Positions 1 through 8,661 are shown, counted from the stretch's first letter. The stretch is 64,000 nucleotides of DNA from CAWBKV01 sp041946675 (GCA_041946675.1 JBHGAU010000006.1:3666-67665); one strand, 5' to 3'. The notes: generated by a model not told the origin, from the sequence alone. Numbers and translations are program-made.

Positions 1-54
1 CAATCCCTCTTGGCAAAGGTCAGGGTAGAAAGTAGATTGGCATCGATGCCTCTC

Positions 55-140
55 GAAATATGCGGGCCTTGATGACTTTCAAGCATATGGGGACATAGAG
101 ATGAGACAGTCAGATCTTCAACTAGAGATGCTATTACTCA
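55..140 (-). pseudogene. Decayed fragment of the radical SAM (tes-like) gene 5' end
   Basis: Read on the minus strand, this stretch gives EDLTVSSLCP followed by degenerate residues. It closely parallels EDRIVSSLCPVCLRVI at the N-terminus of the intact radical SAM gene at 2400-3923, and the DNA is visibly similar (TGAGACA-TC-GATCTTCA and the preceding 60 bases). No open frame survives. I read it as the relic of a duplicated copy of the downstream gene block. Confidence 0.55.
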
Positions 141-184
141 AATCTAACTTTCTCAAACCGTCTAAGCTCTTTCCTCCTCAGACA

Positions 185-250
185 TGCCAGTATCTTCATG
201 CTCTCTGAAATGATTGAGTCACTCTTGACATTTGTGTACCAATATCAGTG
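185..250 (-). pseudogene. Decayed fragment of the COG1361 secreted-protein gene
   Basis: The bases around 190-245 (GTATCTTCATGCTCTCTGA, then CTTGACNTTTGTGTAC) match the intact gene at about 4565-4622, which encodes the GISESMKIPVI region of the secreted protein at 4455-5531. Together with the fragment at 55-140 the order is the same as in the intact locus, with the intervening RDD gene lost. This suggests a tandem duplication followed by deletion. Nothing in it is translatable. Confidence 0.5.
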
Positions 251-288
251 TAGAGCTCACCTTTAAATTTTCATTCCGGTTGTTTCAT

Positions 289-474
289 TCAAATGTTCGC
301 TATAAAAAGCAAATGAACTACAATCCCTAGAAAAACGCCTAAGGCCAAACCGATGAGTAGATTGATATTCCTTGCCATATTGACCCATCGCTTAATATCT
401 TTTTGATCGGATATCGATGGCATCCGGTTCACTGCCAGGATGAACTTCTGTTCCTCTTTACAAACCACGCACAA
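289..474 (-). CDS. Small single-pass membrane protein, unknown
   Basis: A 61-residue ORF starting at TTG. The first half is hydrophilic and contains CVVC. Residues about 38-60 form one strong hydrophobic segment rich in G, L and V, so this is probably a small membrane protein. It overlaps the end of the ORF at 458-676 by 17 bases, which suggests translational coupling in a three-gene set of tiny proteins. I do not recognise the family. The start codon is uncertain. Confidence 0.45.
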   Translation of the reverse strand: MCVVCKEEQKFILAVNRMPSISDQKDIKRWVNMARNINLLIGLALGVFLGIVVHLLFIANI

Positions 475-676
475 GCGCCACCTTCAATATGATTAATGCA
501 ACCAACACCCCGGTTGAGAAGCCGCCGATCAGCGCCTTGAAGTTTGCGTCCTGAATTTTTTTAATCTCATTGCCGTGCCAAATGAGTATCTTATTCGCCT
601 GTTCAATATCCACCTCTTCGAGCACTTTCAAAATGTAATCCGTGGTCATATATTCATCTGATTTTCCCTTCTTCAA
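458..676 (-). CDS. Small C-terminal-anchored membrane protein, unknown
   Basis: A 72-residue ORF starting at TTG. The N-terminal 45 residues are charged and probably helical (YILKVLEEVDIEQANKIL). Residues about 48-68 are one transmembrane helix. Its TTG start overlaps the TGA stop of the preceding 52-aa ORF (TTGA), a coupling arrangement that supports both genes. Family not recognised. Confidence 0.5.
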   Translation of the reverse strand: MKKGKSDEYMTTDYILKVLEEVDIEQANKILIWHGNEIKKIQDANFKALIGGFSTGVLVALIILKVALVRGL

Positions 677-831
677 GATGCCACCCCTTCCACGGACTCA
701 GCCTTGTACTCTTCAAGCATGTTCTTAAGCTGCTCAAGCTCGTTTATCACGGCCCGTCGGATAACCGTGCCATCGCTCAAAAGATAGGCAATAAGGCCAT
801 CCATACGGACATGAATATCCTCTATGCTCAT
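673..831 (-). CDS. Small soluble protein (52 aa), unknown
   Basis: A 52-residue ORF, MSIEDIHVRMDGLIAYLL onwards, ending EYKAESVEGVAS. A strong ribosome site, GGAGGGTGAG, lies just upstream of the ATG, the best translation signal of the small cluster. The sequence looks like one long amphipathic helix. It is the first gene of a coupled set with the two small membrane ORFs downstream. No known family recognised. Confidence 0.55.
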   Translation of the reverse strand: MSIEDIHVRMDGLIAYLLSDGTVIRRAVINELEQLKNMLEEYKAESVEGVAS

Positions 832-908
832 ATCTCACCCTCCTGCATAAGCTCAGTAGAGTTAATTACATTAGGATTACCATTAGATATAACATCATAA
901 AATTTGTT

Positions 909-1526
909 TCAATCCAAAGCTGTTGAAACGCATCCAGCCTGCAATAGCGGCACGCCTATGGCAGGTATGTCATGGCTATGGCAAAGAATAAGACCCTCCT
1001 TTATCTCCATCTGACAGCCTACACCAACAATTGCGCCAGGCTTGTGCTTCTTGATGATTCTCTTTATGAAGCCGGAGCCAGGAACAACGAAGAACCTATA
1101 GCCTAGGCCCTCTGCAATTTCCTTCGCCTTGCCGATATTGCATCGCCCGCAACTTACACACCTGATGCCCTCAGGGGTCAGCTTGGCAGGGCACTCCGTG
1201 CTGCGTGCACATTGAGGCATGAATATATATCGCTCATTATAAGGTATCTGAAGGAACTTCTTTCGATTAATGTAGTTTCTCAGACGAACGCTTACATCAT
1301 CAACTATAGCATCATCTGCTCTCGCAAACCAGAATATAGCCTTGATCGCGCTTTCAAGAAGGCTGATGCTTATGAGCATCAACCTGGCCGCGAAGAAGTG
1401 GCCGGTCTTAAAGGAGTATAGAATCATCAATGCTCCGAACAGAGATAGAACAAGGACGATTACAGCCAGCATTATGGTTGCCTTTCCCACAAAGTAAAAT
1501 AACTGATCCATGTACTCGATGATCAT
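909..1526 (-). CDS. DUF116 family membrane protein with cysteine cluster
   Basis: A 205-residue protein. Two hydrophobic helices at about 15-37 and 45-67 anchor it in the membrane. The cytoplasmic part has the pattern CARSTECPAKLTPEGIRCVSCGRC and later VGVGCQMEIKEG, which I recognise as the DUF116 family. The cysteines probably bind a metal or an iron-sulfur cluster, but the biochemical role is unknown. It stands apart from its neighbours with its own upstream gap. Family call good, function open. Confidence 0.85.
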   Translation of the reverse strand: MIIEYMDQLFYFVGKATIMLAVIVLVLSLFGALMILYSFKTGHFFAARLMLISISLLESAIKAIFWFARADDAIVDDVSVRLRNYINRKKFLQIPYNERYIFMPQCARSTECPAKLTPEGIRCVSCGRCNIGKAKEIAEGLGYRFFVVPGSGFIKRIIKKHKPGAIVGVGCQMEIKEGLILCHSHDIPAIGVPLLQAGCVSTALD

Positions 1527-1760
1527 GCTCCAAACTTCCCGGTTCGCAATTTATAGAGAAGCAGGCAGAAGACCCGCTCACTTTAGGGGCATTTCGCTAA
1601 CTCTTCGAGTTAACGAGAGTTACAATGTAATCGTAACAGGATGAATGCCGCGCTTCCCCATATTACTTTCACATCGCTCTCTACACCTATCTTGATTGTC
1701 ATCTACAGCAAAAGCCGTTATGGCCATTACTTTCGGCCTACTATAGTTCGCTATAATGGG
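1527..1760. other. Intergenic, small hairpin only
   Basis: This gap lies between the DUF116 gene and the glycosyltransferase. I see only a small perfect stem, TAACTC-TTC-GAGTTA (1598-1612), and no supported gene. The plus-strand ORF that overlaps here runs antisense into the glycosyltransferase and has no coding character. Confidence 0.5.
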
Positions 1761-2399
1761 TTATTTTGGCTTTGCCTGTGTCATTTCCAAATGGCTTCTT
1801 TTCAATTTTTCAATTATTTTCTTTTCTTGCTCATAGGATTCACTGAGATTAGAAATACGTTCCAGCAGATATCCTGCTTTAGTTCCTCTTGCTTTCAGAT
1901 CATTTTCAGTTCTGTCCAAAGCATCGCAAAAGATCTGATTTTCTTTACTAATATCATCTAGCGTTGCATTGTATATCTTTGAGTACAGCCACAAGTAGCC
2001 GCAGCACAGGTATCCGTATGCTTTTGTCTTGATTCCAGTTCCATCTATTTCAAACGCTGTAGTAAGTTCAATCGCCCTATTCTTGAGATACCTGTGAACA
2101 ATCTCCAGATAATCCTCTTTGATTCTTGTATCGGCATCGATAAATGCCAAATATCTGCCAGTGGCAAACTGAGCTCCAAAGTTCCTTCCCTGCCAGATAC
2201 CTCTCTTCTCTGACACGACTACCTTATCTGCATATCTACTTACGATCTCCGTAGTCCTATCCACACTTTTACCGTAAGAGACAATTATCTCACAGCGCTC
2301 TCTTGGAAAAGTCTGCCTTGAGATGGAACTCAGGCATTCTTCTATATAGTCTACATTATTTAGAGTTAGCACTATTACTGAGAATTCCATAATTATCAT
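1761..2399 (-). CDS. Family 2 glycosyltransferase with coiled-coil tail
   Basis: A 212-residue protein. The N-terminus is a GT-A fold: FSVIVLTLNN, then SYGKSVDRTTEI, RNFGAQFATG and the metal-binding FIDADTRI (DxD-like) at about 92-99. GT2 enzymes transfer sugars from nucleotide sugars to acceptors at the membrane. The catalytic domain is short. After about residue 150 the usual acceptor-binding part is replaced by a charged helical tail (DALDRTENDLKARG to the end), so it may be truncated or a divergent regulator. It lies next to the tetraether-synthase-like gene with the stop codon directly abutting, so a lipid head-group or surface-glycan role is possible but inferred. Confidence 0.8.
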   Translation of the reverse strand: MIIMEFSVIVLTLNNVDYIEECLSSISRQTFPRERCEIIVSYGKSVDRTTEIVSRYADKVVVSEKRGIWQGRNFGAQFATGRYLAFIDADTRIKEDYLEIVHRYLKNRAIELTTAFEIDGTGIKTKAYGYLCCGYLWLYSKIYNATLDDISKENQIFCDALDRTENDLKARGTKAGYLLERISNLSESYEQEKKIIEKLKRSHLEMTQAKPK

Positions 2400-3923
2400 T
2401 CAATTTGGTCTCTTTTTAATTATATTCTGTCGGATTTGTTTTGACTTGATGCGATAACATGCATTGTGCGAACAAAATGGAACAAGCCTGCCGTCCGGCA
2501 GGGCATAATGTATTGCGCACCTCTCAAGCTTTTCCAAATCTATGTTATATAGATCCTGGAAATGCATTACCCCAATAAAGAGGGACCTGCTATGGAAATC
2601 GATCAGAGACTCCCAGCTTCCTTTTATAAATACGCTCAATATCATTTCCTTGAGATTCAGATCGCCTGGGAGCATGGATTCATCTATGAACCTTGGAACC
2701 TCTTTGATTATCCTTGCCTTCATCTTGAGCTTTCCAAGCATTGACCCGTTGAAACCTGTTACCTCCTGTTTGAGGTCCTCCAAGAGTCCTTCGACATCAA
2801 GGAATCTTGTGATAGGGATTAGGTGGCCGTTTTGGCAGTAGACGTAGGTCCCTGCACCGCAGCAGGGATGTGCAGTTAAAACAGGCTGCGGTATGCCAGT
2901 CTCAGCCTCCAGCAGATAGGATATCGGTTCTACAAACGGAACCGGATAGAAATCATCTTTGGATATTTCATTATCGGTCTGATCCTCCAGGAGGGCAAGG
3001 ACATCTGGCAGAGTTATTCTCTTTGCAGCACGCATCTCCTGGTCGATCCTTCCAGCAAAGGAGACCGGCTGGTAGTTTATGCCCTTGATGATATCAAGGT
3101 TATTAGATGCAAATCTAACTATGTCTCCAATCTGGCAGTCATTTATGCCCTTGACCACTGTGGGAACCAACACTAGGCTCATATTCCCAGCTCGTCTCAG
3201 GTTCACTATGGCCCGAATCTTTTCAGGCAGAAGATTTCTACCCCTAATAGCCTCATAAGGCTGTGGTGTTACTCCATCAAACTGCAGGTAGACCGTAGAT
3301 AGGCCGCTTTTCACAAGGCTCTCACACACATCCAGCCTGGAAGCGAGCATCAATCCATTGGTTGCAACCTGGATCTGGGCAAAACCCATCTTTTTTGCCA
3401 GAACTATCATATCAGGCAGATCGATCCTTAAAGTGGGCTCTCCACCTGAGAACTGAATAGCAGGACAGGGCACAGGCTCCTGATCTCTTAGAACCTGCAT
3501 CATTGATGCGATCTGGCCTATGGTCGGATCATCATTATTACCTCCAGCATCGGCAAAGCATACCGGACAGGAAAGGTTGCATCGATTGGTGACATCTATG
3601 TTTCCCAAAAGTGTACCAGATTTATGGTTCTCGCATATGCCGCAATCAAAGGGACAGCCATAGAGGCTCTTGGATGATTTATCGATACGTGAGACCTTGG
3701 GCCAGTAACGCATGAACTTTCTGTAAAGGGCAGCGTCCGACCAGTAGATATCTTTGAAATCGCCATGCTCCTCACAGCACTTCTCTATCATCACTGCCCC
3801 ATCCTCTTGAAAAATGCGAGCCCTGATGACCCTCAAGCAGACGGGGCACAGGGATGAGACAATCCGATCTTCAGATATAGAATCTATCGTACTATTCGAA
3901 CTCATAGTTCTCAAGTCGTTCAA
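2400..3923 (-). CDS. tes: Radical SAM protein, tetraether lipid synthase-like
   Basis: A 507-residue radical SAM enzyme. The SAM-cluster motif CNLSCPVC is at 115-122 (C115, C119, C122). There is an N-terminal cysteine pair CPVC at 26-29 with CC at 49-50, and a second set C90-C94-C97 before the radical SAM core. This arrangement, the length and phrases such as HGDFKDIYWSD and FSGGEPTLR resemble Tes, the archaeal enzyme that joins the lipid tails of two archaeols to make tetraether (GDGT) lipids. The call is from recalled family features, so a paralogue with another lipid substrate is possible. It overlaps the RDD membrane gene by four bases (ATGA) and is followed by a glycosyltransferase, consistent with membrane-lipid work. 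Confidence 0.75.
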   Translation of the reverse strand: MNDLRTMSSNSTIDSISEDRIVSSLCPVCLRVIRARIFQEDGAVMIEKCCEEHGDFKDIYWSDAALYRKFMRYWPKVSRIDKSSKSLYGCPFDCGICENHKSGTLLGNIDVTNRCNLSCPVCFADAGGNNDDPTIGQIASMMQVLRDQEPVPCPAIQFSGGEPTLRIDLPDMIVLAKKMGFAQIQVATNGLMLASRLDVCESLVKSGLSTVYLQFDGVTPQPYEAIRGRNLLPEKIRAIVNLRRAGNMSLVLVPTVVKGINDCQIGDIVRFASNNLDIIKGINYQPVSFAGRIDQEMRAAKRITLPDVLALLEDQTDNEISKDDFYPVPFVEPISYLLEAETGIPQPVLTAHPCCGAGTYVYCQNGHLIPITRFLDVEGLLEDLKQEVTGFNGSMLGKLKMKARIIKEVPRFIDESMLPGDLNLKEMILSVFIKGSWESLIDFHSRSLFIGVMHFQDLYNIDLEKLERCAIHYALPDGRLVPFCSHNACYRIKSKQIRQNIIKKRPN

Positions 3924-4381
3924 AGCTCATCACCCTTATCGGAATAGCTCTTTGGAGCGTTAACATCACAAACATTCAGAAGGCCATTTTCGTAGATAAC
4001 TCTGGTTCGGGAGATCACATTGAAGTAACGCTGCCCAATTCCCGGATATTTTAACCATCCTACAAGGCAATCCCCGGGAAGAAGAAACGCCTTTCCAAAG
4101 CTCTCCAAAGCTGAACTCCTATAATCTATAGGTTCTCCAATGAGACCTACGACTGAGATTTTTAAAGCCATCTTTCCAATGGACTGACCAGTATAGCCGT
4201 CCAGAACTGTCCAATAGATGAACAGCATTACAGCGAGGCATTCAAGACTGGCTAAGCTAATTGGCTCTATATTCAAAATGGGCCGGATCTGGCTCAATAA
4301 AAGGTCCATGAGCATAACATCTATCACCCATGCCCAGAACCTATCCCTCCAACTTGCGGGCTTTAAAGTTCCTATCGCCAT
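3920..4381 (-). CDS. RDD family membrane protein
   Basis: A 153-residue membrane protein. It begins with the RDD signature: KPASWRDRFWAWVIDVMLMDLL has the conserved Arg and Asp at the start of helix 1. Further hydrophobic segments lie near 45-62, and GYTGQSIGKMALKI is typical of the family. The molecular function of RDD proteins is mostly unknown, and some are linked to transport. It is translationally coupled to the downstream radical SAM gene by an ATGA overlap, so it may serve the same membrane pathway. Confidence 0.85.
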   Translation of the reverse strand: MAIGTLKPASWRDRFWAWVIDVMLMDLLLSQIRPILNIEPISLASLECLAVMLFIYWTVLDGYTGQSIGKMALKISVVGLIGEPIDYRSSALESFGKAFLLPGDCLVGWLKYPGIGQRYFNVISRTRVIYENGLLNVCDVNAPKSYSDKGDEL

Positions 4382-4454
4382 CAGATACGCTCCTGAATTA
4401 GCTTTTGTTTAGCGTTCACCTCAAAATGAAAAAATACGTGGGGAGGCTCATCCT

Positions 4455-5531
4455 TCAGGCAGTTTTTTTCTTCCATCTCCTATACATATATCCTATTACT
4501 AGTACAATCAGCACCAATACTGCTATTCCAGGCAGAAGCAATGTTTGAGCTGCAGGTCTGATAATGACAGGTATCTTCATGCTCTCTGATATCCCAGTAT
4601 CTCCCTTGACGTCTGTGTACTTGATCTCACTATTGATGCCATAATCCTTGGGAGTTGCATCGGAATCGGTATCCACCCAGAACAGAACGGTTTTCTCTTC
4701 GCCGGACGCCAGATCGCCAATGTATGCCTGATCGTCCGTTGATGAGAATGGCTTGAAGATACTGAGCCTTGCCACAGCATCAGTGACGGGGTCCTCGCCT
4801 ACATTCTTGTATGTGACCTCAACAGGCCCTTTCTTCTCGCCTACACTCAGCGTGGCATTGGCCTGAGTTATCTCAAAGTCTGCAGCCTTTTTGATATATA
4901 CCTGTATAGGGATCGTCTGGTTGGCGTGCTGATACCAGTAGGATGTCTGGTAACCAGAAAGCTGACTTGTCTGTGGATCAATGCTGTTGGCATACACCTC
5001 TACGTTGTACTGATAATCGTAATTCAGCTTAAGCTGCAGGAGATATACACCTGCAGGCGCATGATTTGCAATCTTTATGGTATATTTCAGCGGTGCTCCG
5101 GCCTTCTGGCCTGATTGCAAAGATTGAATTACCTGGTCTCCTGACTGGACTTCAATCTGGGGTGTATTTGACATAAGGGTGCCAGTTATTGCGAGAGCAG
5201 TAGTCCTTGCAGCCTCAAGCTTTTGCTCCTGGTTAGCTAGAGCATACTCGGTAGGCGTATCTGCCTTCTTATCCTGCTTGAATCCCATGATCTTTCCGTT
5301 GTTCGTTAGATCAATGTAGAGATCTACTGTGTTCCCACGATCGAACTCGTTTGTTCCGCTGATCTGAGCGGAGAACAGGGGTCCTCCGTAAGTCCACCAA
5401 TAATTATCAAGCACATTTGGTGGTATGTAGTTGTTCGCAGTCTCTTCGGGCGATTGGTAGGTCGTGTCTGCCTGTGCAGTCATCAATGATACTGCTAACA
5501 TGCAGAGGCAAAAAGTAAGCTTTAACTTCAA
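4455..5531 (-). CDS. Secreted, membrane-anchored COG1361-type protein
   Basis: A 358-residue protein. It has a signal peptide (residues 1-21, ending AQA), a large extracytoplasmic beta-rich region, and a C-terminal transmembrane helix (about 330-350) followed by RRWKKK. Two immunoglobulin-like CARDB/NEW3-type repeats can be seen, one around ISGTNEFDRGNTVDLYIDL and one around DFEITQANATLSVGEKKG. This family is common in methanogens and usually sits next to exporters. Here it is two bases downstream of the RND exporter, so the two are co-transcribed and it probably acts as the exporter's external partner. That role is inferred from position. Confidence 0.82.
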   Translation of the reverse strand: MKLKLTFCLCMLAVSLMTAQADTTYQSPEETANNYIPPNVLDNYWWTYGGPLFSAQISGTNEFDRGNTVDLYIDLTNNGKIMGFKQDKKADTPTEYALANQEQKLEAARTTALAITGTLMSNTPQIEVQSGDQVIQSLQSGQKAGAPLKYTIKIANHAPAGVYLLQLKLNYDYQYNVEVYANSIDPQTSQLSGYQTSYWYQHANQTIPIQVYIKKAADFEITQANATLSVGEKKGPVEVTYKNVGEDPVTDAVARLSIFKPFSSTDDQAYIGDLASGEEKTVLFWVDTDSDATPKDYGINSEIKYTDVKGDTGISESMKIPVIIRPAAQTLLLPGIAVLVLIVLVIGYMYRRWKKKTA

Positions 5532-5533
5532 TT

Positions 5534-7837
5534 TTATTCTCCTCTTGCATTCATAAGTTTAAGGAATTTCATTAGCTCGTACTTTGCGTTCTCCATTGTT
5601 TCGCGTCTGAGCTCCATGTTGATCATCAGCACAACGAAGACCGTGAAGGTAGTGGTGAGGGCGAAAACCACCGACAGAACAGTCACCAGACCAAAGTTGC
5701 TGAGTATGTTGAAGGGAGATGCGATCAAAGCGGCAAATCCGAAGACGACAGTCATTCCAGACGCCACCAGCGCTGAACCGATGCGGTTGGCAGTGATTCC
5801 CAGGGCCTCGTAGGGATCGCCTATATTGTTCAACTCCTCATAGAAACGCTCCATCATCAATATGGCATACTCGGACCCTACGCCCAGCACCAGTGCACCC
5901 AGAGTAGCGGTGAGGGGAGTGTATTTGATTCCTCCAAAATACATGACCCCACCCATCCATCCTATGACCACTAGCATGGGCAAAACAGGTAGAAGAGCTT
6001 TAATGGGGTCTCTATATATGGCTAGTAGCAAGATGAAGATCAATACCAAACCCAAGAGTGACATCTCCACCCTACCGGAAGTCAGAGCCGATAAGAGTGT
6101 GGCCATAACTACTAATTGGCCAGTCTCAGTTACTGAGACACCTGGTGGTGGGGTCATCCAGGCCAGGTCCTTATCGTACTCCTTCAGAAGTCGGTCTATC
6201 CCATCCACGCCGAGGTTTGTCTGGGCATCACCTATGTTTAAAGCAATGACCGCTAAGTCGTGACCATTTAAGTAAGAATCTCTGACAGATGCTGGCAAAG
6301 AGTCGATAATCTCTCTTATTCTGGTTTTATCGTCAGGTATCTTCCCGCCATTTGCCTGTTTGATATATGTGGCTATGCTTACTGCACTATTGATCCTATC
6401 CCTGTATCTGAACATGTAATTGCCGAAATCATCCATCCATTTCAGAGTGTTTGGGTCTGTGATGTCGTCCGCCTGGACCAGGAACTCAACTGAATCAGTA
6501 CCACCAAAGATGTTCTTCATGTGGTTAAGATCTATCAAAGGCGGCAGATCCTGAGGAATATAATTTTTCGTATCCGTCTCAACTGGGACCATGGCATCGA
6601 AGTAGTTTCCCATCAAGGCCAGGATCAGAGCAATTGCCAGCACTCCCCATGACCTGTTGATACAGAACTCAGCGACTCTCGTCACACGCATGCCGATTGC
6701 TGAGCCGTCGTCAGGACGTGTCTTGTCTCTCGTTTTCCTGGGTATCCGCCCTTCCATGCCATGAAGAATAGTCACGCCCACAAAAAGGGCAGAGAGATAG
6801 CACATGATTAGACCGATGATGCAAAGCATTCCGAAATCCCTAATTATTGGAACAGTAGAGCTTAAGAGGGCAGTAAAGCCTGCCTCGGTCACTACCAGGG
6901 CGATGATTACGGGTATGGCCACGTGGTTAATGGTATTGATTGCAGCTTCGACTGGAGGTTTGCCTTTGGATAGCTCCTCATCGATCCTGTTGTGGAACTG
7001 AATGGCATAATCTATTCCGATACCTATCAATATGGGAAAGGCCGCAAAGGAGACCATTGTCAAAGGTATATGCAGGATGCCCATGGCGCCGAAAGTCCAT
7101 ATTATACCAAGGATGACTATGGGAATAGGAAGGAGGGGCCAACGGACATGTCTGAAGACCAATAGCAGGGCTATTATCATCAGTATGCCTGCTAGGGCAA
7201 GAATCATGCCATTGCTTGAGTTCATCAGGCCAACAATCGCAGCCTGGAAAGCAGGATCACCAGTAACGGTTATGCCATAGCCTGCAGGAAAACCGACAAA
7301 CTGAACTTCTGACTGGACCTCGGCGAGCAGCTCATTCCGCTGTGTCTCTACCAGATTGGCAGGCTCCTGTACCACGATCATAGTATGCCTGCGATCGGGC
7401 ATGAGACCATTCACAAGGGTTGGGTTAGAGCCGGCAAGGAGCTCGTCTATCTTCTCCTGGGATGGGATCTGCCGGATGCCGCTGCTTTGATACTCTGCAT
7501 CAGCCACCATATCGGCCACGCTCTGGACACCTACGACATTGTGCACCGTTTTCATATGATCGGAGAATCGCAAATCTGCTTCCAGAACCTCTCTTTTGGC
7601 CACATCGTCGCCCTCCATCAGCACTACAATGGAGAGTTTATTGAAATTATCCTGATACAAATGGCTGTATACTTGATAGAGTTGTGAATCCTTGCTGACA
7701 AAGCTTTCTATATTCATGCCCTGCGATTCTACCTGCTGAGCATAGTAAAACGATAGTATGGTTATGAGCACTGCTATGGCTATGATTCTTTTGGGATTAT
7801 TTGTGACCCACATCCCAAGTCGTTCCGTATATTTCAT
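5534..7837 (-). CDS. RND superfamily exporter (MMPL/HAE3-like)
   Basis: A 767-residue transporter. It has two halves, each with one transmembrane helix, a large external domain and a five-helix bundle. The helix-4 signature GIGIDYAIQF in half one and GVGSEYAILM in half two carry the acidic residues expected for proton-driven transport. The architecture matches the archaeal/bacterial HAE3 (hopanoid/amphiphile exporter) group, which moves lipidic substrates. It starts the two-gene operon with the secreted COG1361 protein, with lipid-related genes downstream, so a lipid or surface-polymer substrate is plausible but unproven. Confidence 0.9.
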   Translation of the reverse strand: MKYTERLGMWVTNNPKRIIAIAVLITILSFYYAQQVESQGMNIESFVSKDSQLYQVYSHLYQDNFNKLSIVVLMEGDDVAKREVLEADLRFSDHMKTVHNVVGVQSVADMVADAEYQSSGIRQIPSQEKIDELLAGSNPTLVNGLMPDRRHTMIVVQEPANLVETQRNELLAEVQSEVQFVGFPAGYGITVTGDPAFQAAIVGLMNSSNGMILALAGILMIIALLLVFRHVRWPLLPIPIVILGIIWTFGAMGILHIPLTMVSFAAFPILIGIGIDYAIQFHNRIDEELSKGKPPVEAAINTINHVAIPVIIALVVTEAGFTALLSSTVPIIRDFGMLCIIGLIMCYLSALFVGVTILHGMEGRIPRKTRDKTRPDDGSAIGMRVTRVAEFCINRSWGVLAIALILALMGNYFDAMVPVETDTKNYIPQDLPPLIDLNHMKNIFGGTDSVEFLVQADDITDPNTLKWMDDFGNYMFRYRDRINSAVSIATYIKQANGGKIPDDKTRIREIIDSLPASVRDSYLNGHDLAVIALNIGDAQTNLGVDGIDRLLKEYDKDLAWMTPPPGVSVTETGQLVVMATLLSALTSGRVEMSLLGLVLIFILLLAIYRDPIKALLPVLPMLVVIGWMGGVMYFGGIKYTPLTATLGALVLGVGSEYAILMMERFYEELNNIGDPYEALGITANRIGSALVASGMTVVFGFAALIASPFNILSNFGLVTVLSVVFALTTTFTVFVVLMINMELRRETMENAKYELMKFLKLMNARGE

Positions 7838-8175
7838 ACAGGCTCCGCCTTTTTTCAGATTTCATTGGATGAATCGCTAACCTGAGAGGCGTTCAATTTC
7901 ATCGAAGTATCCTGAAGATATATACCTATCCCTTTTCCATGAGAAAATATTGGAAATTAGAACATGGAAAATCAGATATGGCTAAAATTTTCCAATAATC
8001 TCTGCAAAAACACGGAATAACTTAGGTTAATCGAATTCGATATTATTTATCACATTAAGTGCAAAATCTGTGCCTTTAAAAAATTGGAGATATAGGATAT
8101 ATAAAATATATTAATATCTTTATTTAGTGAATCAATGTGCTGAGGCAAGCTAAACACATGCAACCAAATTAAAAC
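7838..8175. promoter_or_regulatory. Regulatory gap with interleaved inverted repeats
   Basis: An AT-rich gap upstream of the RND operon. Two dyads interlock: TTTTCCATG at 7933-7941 with CATGGAAAA at 7963-7971, and TATTGGAAA at 7948-7956 with TTTCCAATA at 7989-7997. On the minus strand, TATA-like runs (TTTTATATATCC) lie near 8095-8110. The repeats look like a cooperative operator array. The adjacent Lrp/AsnC genes are the obvious candidates to bind it, but this is inference. Confidence 0.5.
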
Positions 8176-8661
8176 TTAATCCTGGATGCTGTTCGCATCA
8201 TTTTTCCTGAGAAGGGACGTCATCCCAGGGGTTATCATGCTCGCTGGAAAGGGTTCATCGAACGTCCTCAAGAAAATCTCCACTCTCTCCACATTCGGCA
8301 ACATCTTTACTCCTTCCACCAGCCTGAGAAGATCAGCGATATCTTTAGACACCGCCATAACTAAAATATCGGAATCCCCTGTCGTCTTGATTACACATAT
8401 TATGTTTTGCATTTTCTTTAGATGAAACATGGTCTCCGCTATTTCTTTACTGGTAATCATTAATAAAATGAGTCCTTTGTATCCGATCTTTTCAAAATTG
8501 ACAGATATCATGCATTGATTAATGACCCCGTCTTTTCTCATTTTTTCATATCTTTTTCTGACTGTCTCAGGGGATATACCAAGCGTTAGTGCTATCCTTC
8601 GGAATGGAATTTGCGCATCATTTACCAATTCACGCATAATATAGCAGTCAATTTCATCCAT
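8176..8661 (-). CDS. Lrp/AsnC family transcription regulator
   Basis: A 161-residue regulator. It has an N-terminal AsnC-type winged helix (IDCYIMRELVNDAQIPFRRI, then SPETVRKRYEKMRKDGVI) and a C-terminal RAM/ligand-sensing domain (GDSDILVMAVSKD). I chose the ATG at 8661 because GGAG lies nine bases upstream; a TTG at 8685 would add eight residues. It overlaps the end of a second Lrp gene, so the two are made together and may form heteromers. Such proteins sense amino acids or metabolites and bind inverted repeats. The target is unknown, but the operator-like array upstream of the RND operon is close. Confidence 0.88.
   Translation of the reverse strand: MDEIDCYIMRELVNDAQIPFRRIALTLGISPETVRKRYEKMRKDGVINQCMISVNFEKIGYKGLILLMITSKEIAETMFHLKKMQNIICVIKTTGDSDILVMAVSKDIADLLRLVEGVKMLPNVERVEIFLRTFDEPFPASMITPGMTSLLRKNDANSIQD

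Noticed and set aside
1641..1961. 106-codon plus-strand ORF over the glycosyltransferase 3' end
   Set aside because: It is antisense to a clear glycosyltransferase frame and its Phe/Ser-rich translation is typical of a shadow frame.
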